Origin: DASRHG01 sp035650655
GTDB taxonomy: Bacteria > Desulfobacterota > Binatia > DP-6
NCBI GenBank assembly: GCA_035650655.1
Contig: DASRHG010000031.1
Coordinates: 10,041 to 74,040, forward strand
Length of the DNA: 64,000 nucleotides
Direction: 5' to 3'
The notes under the pieces are model-generated. The model worked only from the letters and a program-made list of their open reading frames with translations, ran no database searches and had not been told where the DNA came from. The position numbers and the translations under genes were made by a program. Below, piece after piece: positions 8,177-16,866 of the stretch. Positions within the stretch are counted from its first letter, which is position 1. Each line of letters starts with the position of its first letter.

Positions 8177-9258
8177 GGCGGCCCGCGGCCACCGCGGCGC
8201 TCTTCGCTGCCGCGCTCCTCGTCGCGTTGGGCATCGTCGAAGGCCTCCTCCGCGTACTGCCGCCCCGCGCCGGCGAGCTTCGTGGGCTGCACGAGCCCCG
8301 CCCCGACAAGCCCTGGCTCTACGGCGCGCGGCCGAACGCGCAGGCGCGCCTCGCCGGCGCGCTCGACGTCCGCTACGCGATCAACGCCGACGGCTTCCGC
8401 GGCCCTCGCGTCGCCCGCCCGAAGCCGCCCGGCACCTTCCGGATCGTCGTCCTCGGCGACTCCGTCGCATTCGGGTACGGGGTCGCGGAGCCCGACGCCT
8501 TCCCGCGCGTCCTCGAGCGCGCGCTCGCGCCGCGCGCGACCCGTCCCATCGAGGTCGCGAACCTGAGCGTCAGCGGGTACAACCCCTACACCGAGGCCGC
8601 GCTCTTCGCCGACGTCGGGGCGAGCTACGAGCCGGACCTCGTGCTCGTCCAGTTCTGCGTGAACGATCTCGCCGATCCGACGCTCCACTTCGACGCCTCG
8701 ACGCTCCTCGGCGTCGGCGCGATCCCGGACGCCGCGTTCCCAGACCCGCCCGCGCGCCGGGCGCCGCCTCACGCGCCGTCGCGCCTCGCGCTCGCCTGCC
8801 GACGGCTCCGGACGTGCGCGCTCCTCGCCGACGCCCTCGCGGCCGCGATGGAGCGCCGGCCGGGGAGCGGCGAGCTCGCGGCCGCCCTGCGATCGAGCGA
8901 CCCCGCCTCGCCCACGCAGCTCGCATGGCTCCGCGCCCGCTACGCGGAGATCCTCGCGGCGGCGTGGCCCGTCCCGCTCGTCGTCGCCGCCTTCCCGTAC
9001 GCGACCGAGCTCGCGCCCGGGGCGCCGGCCCGACTCCAGGCGCAGCTCGTCGCGCTCGGAGACGACGCGGGCTGGACGACCGTCGACCTGCTTCCGGCGT
9101 TCCGCCGCGCCGCGGAGGCCGGCGGCGCGCCCCTCTTCCTCGACGTCTGGCACCCGTCCCGGGCGGGCCACCGGGTCGCCGGCGAGGCCCTCGCGGCTCA
9201 GCTCTCGTGCCGCGGCCTCGTCCCGGTGCCGGCCGACGGGCCCGACTGCGGCCCGTGA
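8173..9258 (+). CDS. SGNH/GDSL-family hydrolase with N-terminal membrane anchor
   Basis: 361 residues from GTG at 8173, chosen because it sits immediately before the hydrophobic anchor (AALFAAALLVALGIV). An SGNH core follows: block I LGDSVAFGYG (catalytic Ser), block III VNDLADP, and block V DVWHPSRAGH carrying the catalytic Asp and His. Such proteins are commonly O-acyl esterases or acyl transfer partners for surface polysaccharides; here the active site would face the periplasm. The last 61 bp overlap the 3' end of the convergent spermidine-synthase-like gene. An in-frame GTG at 8098 is less likely. Confidence 0.85.
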   Translation: MRRPAATAALFAAALLVALGIVEGLLRVLPPRAGELRGLHEPRPDKPWLYGARPNAQARLAGALDVRYAINADGFRGPRVARPKPPGTFRIVVLGDSVAFGYGVAEPDAFPRVLERALAPRATRPIEVANLSVSGYNPYTEAALFADVGASYEPDLVLVQFCVNDLADPTLHFDASTLLGVGAIPDAAFPDPPARRAPPHAPSRLALACRRLRTCALLADALAAAMERRPGSGELAAALRSSDPASPTQLAWLRARYAEILAAAWPVPLVVAAFPYATELAPGAPARLQAQLVALGDDAGWTTVDLLPAFRRAAEAGGAPLFLDVWHPSRAGHRVAGEALAAQLSCRGLVPVPADGPDCGP

Positions 9259-11762
9259 GCGGCCGCCGCGAGACGCGCGCGGACCGTCTCCGGGTCGAGG
9301 CCCGTCGCGTCGACGTGCACGAGGTGCGGAAAGACCGGCCGCTCGAAGGTCGCCATTCGCCCGATCTTCCGGAGGAAGACCGCGAGGCCCACGTCGACGC
9401 GGCTGTCCGGCATCATGAGGTCCGTGAGCCACCCGTTCGTGGTGGCGTTTGCGAAGCCGAAGAACGAATCGAGCGAGCGCGGCACGGTGAAGTCGAGGCG
9501 CGTGCGATCGTCGGTGACCACCGGCCCCGGGCCGGCGAATTCCCGCACCTCGTCGCCGCCGCGGACGAAGTGCACGAGGAACGCGAACGGGTCGCCGACG
9601 CCGATCGACGCGAGGTCCGCGGCGATCCGCGGGTCGGCGAACTTCCGTATGAGGAGCGCGAGGTCGGGCGGCGCGGGGTCGAGGCTGCCGTTCACGACCC
9701 AGGAGTACCGGAACGGCCCGTGCCAGATCGTCACGTGGGGAAACACCTCCGCGACCGTGCGGACGAGGAGCCGGAGATCGTCTTCCGGCGTCATGACGAC
9801 GTTCACCCAGATGCTGAAGATGCCGCCCGGGCGCAGGTGGTCGCGCGCGAGCGCGTAGAACTCGCGCGTGTACAGGTTGACGACCCCCGCCGTGTGCAGC
9901 TCGGGCGGATCGAGGCGGATCACGTCCCACCGGTCGGCGCTCGTCAGGAGGAAGTTCCGGCCGTCGGTGATCGTCAGATGGACGCGCGGGTCGGCGAGCG
10001 GGTCCCGGTTCGTCGAGGCGAAGAACGGCGCCGCGGCGACCACCCCGGGCGACAGCTCGACGGCGTCGACGCGCGTCACCGGATGCTGGAGGATCGACGA
10101 GAGGCTGTTGCCCACCCCGAAGCAGATGCTGAGCACGCGCTCGGGGTGAGGATGAAGGAGGAGCGGGATCTCCGCATACATCCGGTCCTCGCGCACCGAG
10201 AACGTTCCGGCGGTGCCACGGCCGTCGCCGTAGCGGATCATCCGCTCGCCGCGCGCGTCCTGGGTGACCATGACGGTGTCGGTCACCTCCTCGCGATAGA
10301 AGAGGACGCGGCCGAACCGCCGGACGAACGTCGCGCGGAACACGTCGGCCGGCAGCCCGGCGGCCATGACGACCGCGGCGGCGCCCGCGGCGGCGGCGAC
10401 GGCGCGGCCGGCCGGGCGGCGGGTCGCGAGCGCGAGGCCGGCGCCGAGCGCGAGGTTCGTCCCCGCGAGGGCGAGGAAGCTGCCGCGCATGCCGAGCGCC
10501 GGCAGGAGCCCGAAGCCGACGACGACGGCGCCGGCGATCGCGCCCAACGTGTTCGCCGTGTACGCGGCGCCGACGCGAGCGCCGAGGGCCTCGAAGCGGT
10601 CCACGACGGCGCGGGCCACGAGCGGGAACGTCGCCCCGAAGAGGACCGTGGTGACGAGGAGCGTCGCCGCCGCCTCGGCGAAGATCACGGCGACGACGCG
10701 CGCCCACGAGCCGAGCCCGCCGAGCGCCGCCGCGGCGGCCGGCACGAGTCGATCGAAGTGCGCGTAGAGCGGCAGGGCCGCGGCGACGCTCGCGCCGATC
10801 GCCGCCTCGACGAGGCCGAGCGAGAGGACGGGATCCCCCACGCGCCCGGCGACGCGCGCGGCGACCGCGCTGCCGGCGGCGAGGCCGAAGAGGAACACGG
10901 CCAGCATCGCGGTGTACGCGTACGTCGAGTTGTGGGTGAACGGCACGAGCGCCCGCGTCCAGAGCACCTCGTACCCGAGCGCGGTGAAACCGGAGAGTGC
11001 GAAGGCCGCGCAGAGGAGCGCGACGCCTCTCCCCGGGCGCGCGGGGCGGGTCGTCGGCCGCGCCGCCACCGGCGCCTCCCGCCGCCCGAGAAGGAGGGCC
11101 GCGACGCCGACGGCGAGGCCGAGCGCCGCCGCGGCGGCGTTCGTCGCGTGCAGACCGAGCGCCGGGACGAGGACGAATCCCGCCAGGAGGCACCCCGCGA
11201 CCGCGCCGAACGTGTTCGCCGCATAGAGCGCGCCCGTCCCGCGCGCCACGGCCGCCTGCTCGGCGATCGCCGCACGCGCGAGGAGCGGCAGCGTCGCACC
11301 CATGAGCGTGCACGGGAGGAGGAGGACGGTCGCAGCGAGCGCGAAGCGTGCCACGGTGAAGGTCGCGCCGGCCCCGCCGAGCTGCTCGTGGAGCCAGACG
11401 TACGCCGGCGCGATCCGATCGAGGGCGGCGATCGTGCCGAGGGCGGTGAGCCCGAGCGCGAGCTCGACGGCGCCGTAGGCGGCGAGCGGCCGGCGGACGC
11501 GGTCGGCGATCCGCCCCGCGAGCGCCGCGCCGAGCGCGAGGCCCGTCATGAACGCGCAGAGGACGATCGTCACCGCGTAGACGGTCACCGAGAAGGTGAG
11601 CGACAGCAGGCGCATCCACACGACCTCGTACACGAGGCCTGCGGCCCCCGACGCGACGAAGAGCGCCAGCAGGAGCGAGGCGGGCGTCAGGCGGCGTCGG
11701 CCGTGTGCACGGCGGGTGCGGGCAGCGTGCGCGGCGTCCCGCGCCCGCGCAGCGCCTTCCAC
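9198..11762 (-). CDS. Fused MFS-like membrane / spermidine synthase-like protein
   Basis: Two domains: about twelve to fourteen transmembrane helices in two repeated halves (each half opens with a SGxxxLxYEVVWxR or SGFTALGYEVLWTR motif), then a soluble spermidine-synthase-type Rossmann domain (CFGVGNS as SAM-motif equivalent, ELSPGV, then RLDPPELHTAG near the aminopropyl-site loop). This fused architecture is common in uncultured Gram-negatives; its substrate is unknown. No ATG precedes the first helix. The nearest accepted start is GTG at 11762, which overlaps the radical-SAM gene by 76 nt. A CTG at 11690, forming CTGA with that gene's stop, would start exactly at the first helix (830 aa). 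Confidence 0.85.
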   Translation of the reverse strand: MEGAARARDAAHAARTRRAHGRRRLTPASLLLALFVASGAAGLVYEVVWMRLLSLTFSVTVYAVTIVLCAFMTGLALGAALAGRIADRVRRPLAAYGAVELALGLTALGTIAALDRIAPAYVWLHEQLGGAGATFTVARFALAATVLLLPCTLMGATLPLLARAAIAEQAAVARGTGALYAANTFGAVAGCLLAGFVLVPALGLHATNAAAAALGLAVGVAALLLGRREAPVAARPTTRPARPGRGVALLCAAFALSGFTALGYEVLWTRALVPFTHNSTYAYTAMLAVFLFGLAAGSAVAARVAGRVGDPVLSLGLVEAAIGASVAAALPLYAHFDRLVPAAAAALGGLGSWARVVAVIFAEAAATLLVTTVLFGATFPLVARAVVDRFEALGARVGAAYTANTLGAIAGAVVVGFGLLPALGMRGSFLALAGTNLALGAGLALATRRPAGRAVAAAAGAAAVVMAAGLPADVFRATFVRRFGRVLFYREEVTDTVMVTQDARGERMIRYGDGRGTAGTFSVREDRMYAEIPLLLHPHPERVLSICFGVGNSLSSILQHPVTRVDAVELSPGVVAAAPFFASTNRDPLADPRVHLTITDGRNFLLTSADRWDVIRLDPPELHTAGVVNLYTREFYALARDHLRPGGIFSIWVNVVMTPEDDLRLLVRTVAEVFPHVTIWHGPFRYSWVVNGSLDPAPPDLALLIRKFADPRIAADLASIGVGDPFAFLVHFVRGGDEVREFAGPGPVVTDDRTRLDFTVPRSLDSFFGFANATTNGWLTDLMMPDSRVDVGLAVFLRKIGRMATFERPVFPHLVHVDATGLDPETVRARLAAAAHGPQSGPSAGTGTRPRHES

Positions 11763-13198
11763 GCCATGCGCAGCGTCACCCTGATCCCCTCGACGCCGAG
11801 AAACGGGAAGGTGAGCGGGATCAGGCAGACGTAGAGGAAGAGGGCGAGGCGCTTCATCCGACGCTCGATGATCCAGCGCAGCAGCGGCTTCACGGCCTCG
11901 GGCGCGCGCGCGTAGACGGGCGTCACCTTCGCGAGCGTCTCGGCGAGCTCCTTGTGCGGGTGCTTCAGGATCGACTCGTGATGGTACCCCGAGATGCCGC
12001 GGCGGACCTTCTCCTCGCCCTCCGCGTCGAGGTAGCCCATCTCGACGGCCCGCTGGTAGAGCTTCGTCTTGGGGAACGGGTAGAAGATGTACGCCGAGCA
12101 CTGCGTCGGCCGGATCTGGTCGACCATGCGGAGGGTCTTCAGCATCTGCGCGGGCGTCTCGCCCGGGTTCCCGTAGATGCAGGACACCTGGAGCCCGATC
12201 CCCGCGTCCTTGATGAGCTGGGCCGAGCGGAAGATCAGCTCGTCGGACATCGGCCGCTCCATGTAGTAGCGACGGATGTCGGGGTCGCCCGAGTCGACGC
12301 CCATGAAGATCGTGGCGCAGTTCGCCGCCTTCATCGCCTTCACGAGGCGCGGCTTGATCGTCGTCGGGTAGCCGAAGCAGTACCAGGGGAGGTTCACCTC
12401 CTTCCGGTACACCTCGCAGAACTCCTCCACCCAGTGGGGATTGGTCGTGAAGTTGTCGTCGTGGATGGAGACGAACTTGACGTCGTAGCGCGCGAGGTTC
12501 TGCTTGAACTCGGCGATGACGTTCGGGATCGAGCGCTTGCGGAGGAAGTCGCCCTTCCCCGCGAAGATCTCCCGCTGATAGTGGATGTTGCAGAACGTGC
12601 ACTTGAAGGGGCAGCCCCGGCCCGTGAAGATCTCGAGGTTGTCACGGAAGCAGCCGTACTCCCACCAGAGCTGCTTCTCGGGGAACGGGAACCGGTCGAG
12701 GTCGTTCTCGAGCTCCCCCATGTCGTTCCGGTGGACGACGCCGTCCTTCTTCACCCAGATGCCGGGGATGTCGGTGTAGTCCGCGCCGCGCTCCATCCGC
12801 GTGACCAGCTCGAGGAGGGCGATCTCCCCTTCCCCGATGCACGCCATGTCGACGTGCGGGTTCTCGAGGATGTAGTCGGCCAGCGCCTGCGCGTGGTGTC
12901 CGCCGACGATGATCGGCTTCCCGAGCCGCTGCTTCAGCTTCTCGGCCATCTTCGAGGCGAACGGCCAGAGGTTCGTGAGCGAGCCCATCGCGATCAGGTC
13001 GGGGTTGAAGGCGACGGCGCGCTCGAGGAGCGCCTCGTGGCGGTTGAGCCACGCGAGGTGCGGCGCCTTCAGGAAGAGGTTGTCGTCGAGGCCCGGGTCG
13101 AAGATGAGGTCGATCTCGTGGCCGTGGTGCTTGAGCATCGACATGAGGTAGCCGATGCCGAGGTTCTCGATGCCCCGGTAGTAGAAGAGAACCCGCAC
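11687..13198 (-). CDS. B12-binding-domain radical SAM protein
   Basis: 503 residues from GTG at 13198 (VRVLFYYRG). Residues 1-150 form a cobalamin-binding-like Rossmann domain (GGHHAQAL near 99-106, IGEGE near 121-125). Residues 190-420 are a radical SAM barrel with the cluster motif GCPFKCTFC (Cys 196, 200, 203) and the YGNPGE strand near 345. This class B layout is found in methylases and ring-forming enzymes acting on sp3 carbons. The C-terminus has a hydrophobic segment (FLYVCLIPLTFPFLG), suggesting membrane association. It is coupled to the downstream spermidine-synthase-like gene. Substrate unknown; lipid or glycan precursor is plausible. Confidence 0.92.
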   Translation of the reverse strand: MRVLFYYRGIENLGIGYLMSMLKHHGHEIDLIFDPGLDDNLFLKAPHLAWLNRHEALLERAVAFNPDLIAMGSLTNLWPFASKMAEKLKQRLGKPIIVGGHHAQALADYILENPHVDMACIGEGEIALLELVTRMERGADYTDIPGIWVKKDGVVHRNDMGELENDLDRFPFPEKQLWWEYGCFRDNLEIFTGRGCPFKCTFCNIHYQREIFAGKGDFLRKRSIPNVIAEFKQNLARYDVKFVSIHDDNFTTNPHWVEEFCEVYRKEVNLPWYCFGYPTTIKPRLVKAMKAANCATIFMGVDSGDPDIRRYYMERPMSDELIFRSAQLIKDAGIGLQVSCIYGNPGETPAQMLKTLRMVDQIRPTQCSAYIFYPFPKTKLYQRAVEMGYLDAEGEEKVRRGISGYHHESILKHPHKELAETLAKVTPVYARAPEAVKPLLRWIIERRMKRLALFLYVCLIPLTFPFLGVEGIRVTLRMAWKALRGRGTPRTLPAPAVHTADAA

Positions 13199-13260
13199 GC
13201 GCCCGAGGATCGTCGGGCGCTCCTCCGCTGTCAAGCCGGCGGGCGCGACGCCGTCATTCG

Positions 13261-14292
13261 CTACTGCATGGGCCGTGTGGGCGCGGGGGCGGCGCGCCAG
13301 CGCGCCCGGTCGAGGGCGAGGAGGGCCGCGAGCTGCTCGCCGAGGAAGACGAAGCCGACGCCGCCCGCGAGGAGGATCGCCGTGTAGAGCCAGAGATCGA
13401 GCCGCTGGTAGAGCCCCGGGAGCCCGAAGGCGTAGACGAACGCGTTGTGGGTGATCAGCTGCCCGATGTAGACCCCGTAGGAGCTCTGGCCGAGCCATTC
13501 GAGCGCGCCGCCGAGGAGCGGGACGCGGGCGAGCGGGAGCGCCGCGACCAGGAGGAGCGTCGTGAGCGGGAGGTCCTCGAGCCGCTCGGCGTACGCCGCG
13601 AGCCCCCCGATCGGGACGCCCCGCTGGAGCGCGACGAGCACGACCACGAGGACGGCCGACGCGACGGCCGTCCGTACGCCGAGCCGCCCGACGACCGGCG
13701 CGAGCATCATCCCGAACACGACGTGGACGAAGAACCGCGGCGCGAGCACGATGTAGCCGAAGTAGCCGAGCGGCCCCATGAGCCGGAGCGCGAGCCCGGT
13801 GAGCACGAGCGTCGAGGCGAGCCCCGCCGCGAGGAGCGGCGCGCGGCCGACCCGCGCCGCCGCCACGTGCAGGAGCGGGAACGCGACGACGAGCTGGATG
13901 ACGAGCGTGATGAACCACCCCGTGCCGATCGAGCGCATCCACCCGAGCGCGTGCAGCACGAGAAGGCGCGCCGAGAGCGTGACGTCCGGCGGCCGGAACC
14001 ACAGGACGAGCGCCCACCACACGGGGATCATCGCCCACATGGGGACGAGGATCCGGCGCGCCCGGCCGCGGAACCACGCGCCGAGGGCCTCGGGGAAGGC
14101 GCGCCGGCGCCACCAGAGCTCCGAGTTGAGGCCGAAGAGGACGAGGAAGACCGGGACGGCGTGGTTCACGAGGTAGACGAAGACGGGCGTCTCCATCCCG
14201 AGCGCGGCCGAGTGGATGAAGAGGACCCACACGATCGCGATCCCCTTCACCACGTCGATCGCGACGTAGCGCGGCTGCGCGGCGGACGGCAC
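13261..14292 (-). CDS. Acyltransferase family 3 (OafA/NodX-like) membrane protein
   Basis: 343 residues with ~10 helices. It opens YVAIDVVKGIAIVWVLFIH, whose Asp and His near residues 12-27 are the family's conserved pair in TM1, and has RxR motifs in the following loop. The family moves acyl groups (often acetyl) across or at the cytoplasmic membrane onto surface sugars. A TTG start at 14331 is possible, but GTG at 14292 places the first helix ~10 residues in, as usual. The 270-bp upstream gap shared with the divergent GT9 gene contains repeat copy 1. Confidence 0.88.
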   Translation of the reverse strand: MPSAAQPRYVAIDVVKGIAIVWVLFIHSAALGMETPVFVYLVNHAVPVFLVLFGLNSELWWRRRAFPEALGAWFRGRARRILVPMWAMIPVWWALVLWFRPPDVTLSARLLVLHALGWMRSIGTGWFITLVIQLVVAFPLLHVAAARVGRAPLLAAGLASTLVLTGLALRLMGPLGYFGYIVLAPRFFVHVVFGMMLAPVVGRLGVRTAVASAVLVVVLVALQRGVPIGGLAAYAERLEDLPLTTLLLVAALPLARVPLLGGALEWLGQSSYGVYIGQLITHNAFVYAFGLPGLYQRLDLWLYTAILLAGGVGFVFLGEQLAALLALDRARWRAAPAPTRPMQ

Positions 14293-14353
14293 GGCTCGCG
14301 CCCGCGTACCCCACGGCCCGCGGGCCCGCAACCGTCCGGGCGTGTGGGTAGTG

Positions 14354-14505
14354 GGTCAGTTTGCGGGTCGTAGCGCATCGCGGGGGAGCGCGGGGGCGAC
14401 AAGGCGCCCGGCGCCCTCCGCCTATGGCTCCGTACGGCGCCGGGCTCTCGCCCCCGCGAGGGCTCCCCCGCGGCCGGGTCGGTGCCGCGCGCGCACGCCG
14501 GCCCA
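14354..14505 (+). repeat. Palindromic intergenic repeat, copy 1 (~152 bp)
   Basis: First copy of a three-member repeat family. Its ends are inverted versions of a GTCGGyTTGCG-like sequence, and a 64-bp core (14392-14455) is a strong imperfect hairpin: the left arm begins GGGGGCGACAAGG and the right arm ends CTCTCGCCCCC around a ~20-nt loop. Outside the core, CGCGGGGGAG (from about 14380) pairs with CTCCCCCGCG (from about 14463). The core matches that of copy 2 (34846-34909) at about 59 of 64 positions by my count. It sits between the divergent acyltransferase-3 and GT9 genes. Confidence 0.75.
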
Positions 14506-14562
14506 CACGCCCGCGCGGCGTCGCGTTCGTGGGGGGCGCGTGGTAGCGTCGCGCGTCGGTCC

Positions 14563-15780
14563 ATGAATCTGCACCTCGCGCGCTACGTCGACCGGTGGCT
14601 CGGGCTGCCGCTGTGCCTCGGGCTCCACGGGCTCGCGCGGCTGCGGGGGGACCGCGTCCCGCCGCTCCGGGCGACGACGCCGCCCCGCACGCCGCCGCCC
14701 GCGGCGCCGCGGCGCCTCCTCGGCATCAAGTTCTACGGGCTCGGGAACATCGTCATGATCCTCCCCGCGCTCCGCGCGCTCCGCCGCGCGTTCCCGGAGA
14801 TCGAGATCGACTTCCTCACGCTGCCCGGAAACGCGGGGCTCCTCGAGCAGAGCGGGCTCGTGCGGCGCGTGCTCACGACCGACGTGTCGACGCTCCCGCG
14901 CTTCGCGCGCTCCCTCCTCGCGCTCGCCGGCACGCTCGGACGCGGCGGGTACGACACCGTGCTCGACTTCGAGCAGTTCCTCAAGGTGTCGGGCGTGTTC
15001 GCGTTCCTCACGCGCGCCCCCGAGCGCATCGGCCTCGACACCGAGGGGCAGCAGCGCGCCTGGCTCTACACGACGCGCGTCGCCTACACGGACAGCGACC
15101 ACACGGTCGACATCTTCCTCCGCCTCGTCGCGCCGCTCGGCGTGCGCGCCGACCCGGATCCGTGGCACCTCCCGATCGCGGCCGACGAGCGCGCGCGCGC
15201 CCGGGCGCTCGCCGGCCTGCCGGCGACGGCCGGGGCACCGCTGGTCGTCGTCCACCTCGGCACCGGCCCGAACCGCTACAAGATCGCGCTCAAGCGCTGG
15301 GACGCCGACCGCTTCGCCGCGGTCGCCGACGCGCTCGTCGAGCGCCACGGCGTGACCGTCGTCTTCACGGGCCAGGGCGACGAGGAGCGGGCGCTGGTCG
15401 CCGAGGCGCGGCGGGCGATGCGGCGCCCGGCCGTCGACGCGTGCGACCGTCTGGACGTCCCTGCGCTCGGCGCGCTCCTCGCCGAGGCGCGCTTCGTCCT
15501 GAGCAACGACACGTCGGTGATGCACCTCGCCGGCGCCGTCGGGACGCCCGTCGTCGCGCTCTTCGGGCCGACGTCGCCGCGCCTCTACGGCCCGCGCGGC
15601 GCCCGCGACCTCGTCTTCTACAAGCAGCTCTTCTGCAGCCCGTGCATCAGCAACTACAACCTGAAGCTCAGCCGGTGCACCGACCCCGTCTGCATGCGCT
15701 CGATCACCGTCGACGAGGTGGTGGACGCGATCGAGCGCGCGCACTTCGCGAGCGCGCGCGGCGCGGCGCGCGGCGGCTGA
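14563..15780 (+). CDS. Glycosyltransferase family 9 (heptosyltransferase-like)
   Basis: 405 residues from ATG at 14563. GT-B fold with GT9 signatures: KFYGLGNIVMILPAL at the N-terminal domain, VVVHLGTGPNRYKIALKRW at the start of the nucleotide-sugar domain, and NDTSVMHLAGAVGTPVVALFGPT near residues 320-345. GT9 enzymes add heptose or related sugars to LPS core. A Cys-rich insert near the C-terminus (FCSPCISNYN, CTDPVC) follows. A TGG-TAGCGT -10-like string lies at 14541-14549, so the leader may be very short. Convergent with the methyltransferase at 15791. Confidence 0.9.
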   Translation: MNLHLARYVDRWLGLPLCLGLHGLARLRGDRVPPLRATTPPRTPPPAAPRRLLGIKFYGLGNIVMILPALRALRRAFPEIEIDFLTLPGNAGLLEQSGLVRRVLTTDVSTLPRFARSLLALAGTLGRGGYDTVLDFEQFLKVSGVFAFLTRAPERIGLDTEGQQRAWLYTTRVAYTDSDHTVDIFLRLVAPLGVRADPDPWHLPIAADERARARALAGLPATAGAPLVVVHLGTGPNRYKIALKRWDADRFAAVADALVERHGVTVVFTGQGDEERALVAEARRAMRRPAVDACDRLDVPALGALLAEARFVLSNDTSVMHLAGAVGTPVVALFGPTSPRLYGPRGARDLVFYKQLFCSPCISNYNLKLSRCTDPVCMRSITVDEVVDAIERAHFASARGAARGG

Positions 15781-15783
15781 CCG

Positions 15784-15800
15784 CCGGCGTTCAGCGCCGG
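15784..15800. terminator. Small hairpin between two convergent genes
   Basis: CCGGCG (15784-15789) and CGCCGG (15795-15800) can form a 6-bp GC stem with a 5-nt loop exactly between the stops of the GT9 gene (+) and the methyltransferase (-). No T-tract on either side, so termination is only suggested by position. Confidence 0.25.
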
Positions 15801-16441
15801 GCGGGCTCGAGCACCATGAGCTGCGAGATCGCGACCACCGGCACCCGGAACGGGAGCCGCACGAGGAGCCGCGCGAGCGGCAGCGGCGTGACGTTCGGGA
15901 AGAGGAGCCCGCAGCGGACGTGGCGGACGACGCGCGCGCCCGCGGCGCGCGCGAGGCGCCGGAGATGGCCCGGCGAGAAGCGGAGCGACTGCCGCTCCTC
16001 CGCGCGCGTGAGCCCGAGGTAGAGGTGGCCGGGGTTCACCCGGTTCGGCTCGAAGAGGACGACGCGACGGCGGGCGACGCGGCCCATCTCGCGAAGCGCG
16101 GCCACGGGGTCGTCGAGATGGTGCAGGAGCTCCCAGCAGCCGACCGCGTCGAACGCGGCGGACCCGAACGGAAGCGCGTACGCCGAGCAGCGGACGCGCT
16201 CGCGCACGGGGTTCCGCTCGAGCATGCCTCCGGCGTAGTCGCACGCGACGACGCGCACGCCGGGCGGGTAGTACGCGCTCGAGAAGCCCGTCCCGGCGCC
16301 GACGTCGAGCACGGAGCGGACGCCGTCGAGCACGCCCGCGTCGGCGAGGAAGCGGACGCGCTGGCGCGCGAAGAGCTCGACGACGGGGTGATCGCTCGGC
16401 CGGTAGATGCCGCCCGTTTCCCAGAACGCGCGCTGCTGCAT
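15791..16441 (-). CDS. Class I SAM-dependent methyltransferase
   Basis: 216 residues. SAM motif I is LDVGAGTGFSS near residue 45, an acidic residue ends strand beta2 (ACDYAGGM), and CWELLHHLDDP forms the post-motif III region typical of UbiE/COQ5-like Methyltransf_11 proteins. No membrane segments. It is the last gene of a minus-strand run (membrane protein, GT2, DUF2304, this gene), 5 bp after DUF2304. Substrate unknown; probably a sugar or a lipid-linked intermediate. Confidence 0.87.
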   Translation of the reverse strand: MQQRAFWETGGIYRPSDHPVVELFARQRVRFLADAGVLDGVRSVLDVGAGTGFSSAYYPPGVRVVACDYAGGMLERNPVRERVRCSAYALPFGSAAFDAVGCWELLHHLDDPVAALREMGRVARRRVVLFEPNRVNPGHLYLGLTRAEERQSLRFSPGHLRRLARAAGARVVRHVRCGLLFPNVTPLPLARLLVRLPFRVPVVAISQLMVLEPARR

Positions 16442-16446
16442 GCGCG

Positions 16447-16866
16447 TCAGGCGCGCCGGTCGCCGTCCCGCGCGCGCGCGAGCTCCTCGCGCAGGAGCGA
16501 CACCTCCTGCACGAGCACCTTCACCTGGCCGCTCAGCGCCGAGAGCCGCACCGCGTAGTTGAGGCAGAGGACGAGGAGGAACAGCTCGCCGAAGAAGAAG
16601 AGCGTCGAGCTGGGCGTCCAGGCGCCGACCGCGCGGGTGATGAGGCGGAGCCCGTCGAACCAGACGCTGAGCGCGATGATGCCGAGCGACACCACGAGCC
16701 AGATGGGGGTGTACTCCTCGCGGAGGCGCCCGCGCCGGACGAGGTTCAGCACGGCGAGGCAGAAGACGGCGCTCACGACGATCGCAATCACGCGGGTCAC
16801 GCCCGGCTCGGGCTGCTCGATCGCGAGCTGGCGGAGCCGCTCCAGGTCGTCAAGCGGAGGGGTCAC
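16447..16866 (-). CDS. DUF2304-family membrane protein
   Basis: 139 residues from GTG at 16866, overlapping the upstream GT2 stop by 17 nt. Three hydrophobic helices (about 25-42, 54-72, 86-105) and a charged coiled-coil-like C-terminus (VKVLVQEVSLLREELARA). Size, helix pattern and position next to a polyprenyl-phosphate-sugar synthase match DUF2304, which routinely accompanies DPM1-type GT2s and may anchor them or help the lipid-linked sugar across the membrane. That role is inferred from association, not shown. Confidence 0.82.
   Translation of the reverse strand: MTPPLDDLERLRQLAIEQPEPGVTRVIAIVVSAVFCLAVLNLVRRGRLREEYTPIWLVVSLGIIALSVWFDGLRLITRAVGAWTPSSTLFFFGELFLLVLCLNYAVRLSALSGQVKVLVQEVSLLREELARARDGDRRA

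Noticed and set aside
6382..11834. Very long open frames of 1,700 or more codons on both strands
   Set aside because: High GC suppresses stop codons, so antisense and out-of-frame reads stay open. Their translations are low-complexity Arg/Ala/Pro/Gly/Glu-rich and carry no family motifs, while real domains lie in other frames.
14354..14505. Repeat copies as integron attC sites
   Set aside because: No RYYYAAC/GTTRRRY core pair was found and no integrase or cassette-type same-strand gene array is present.
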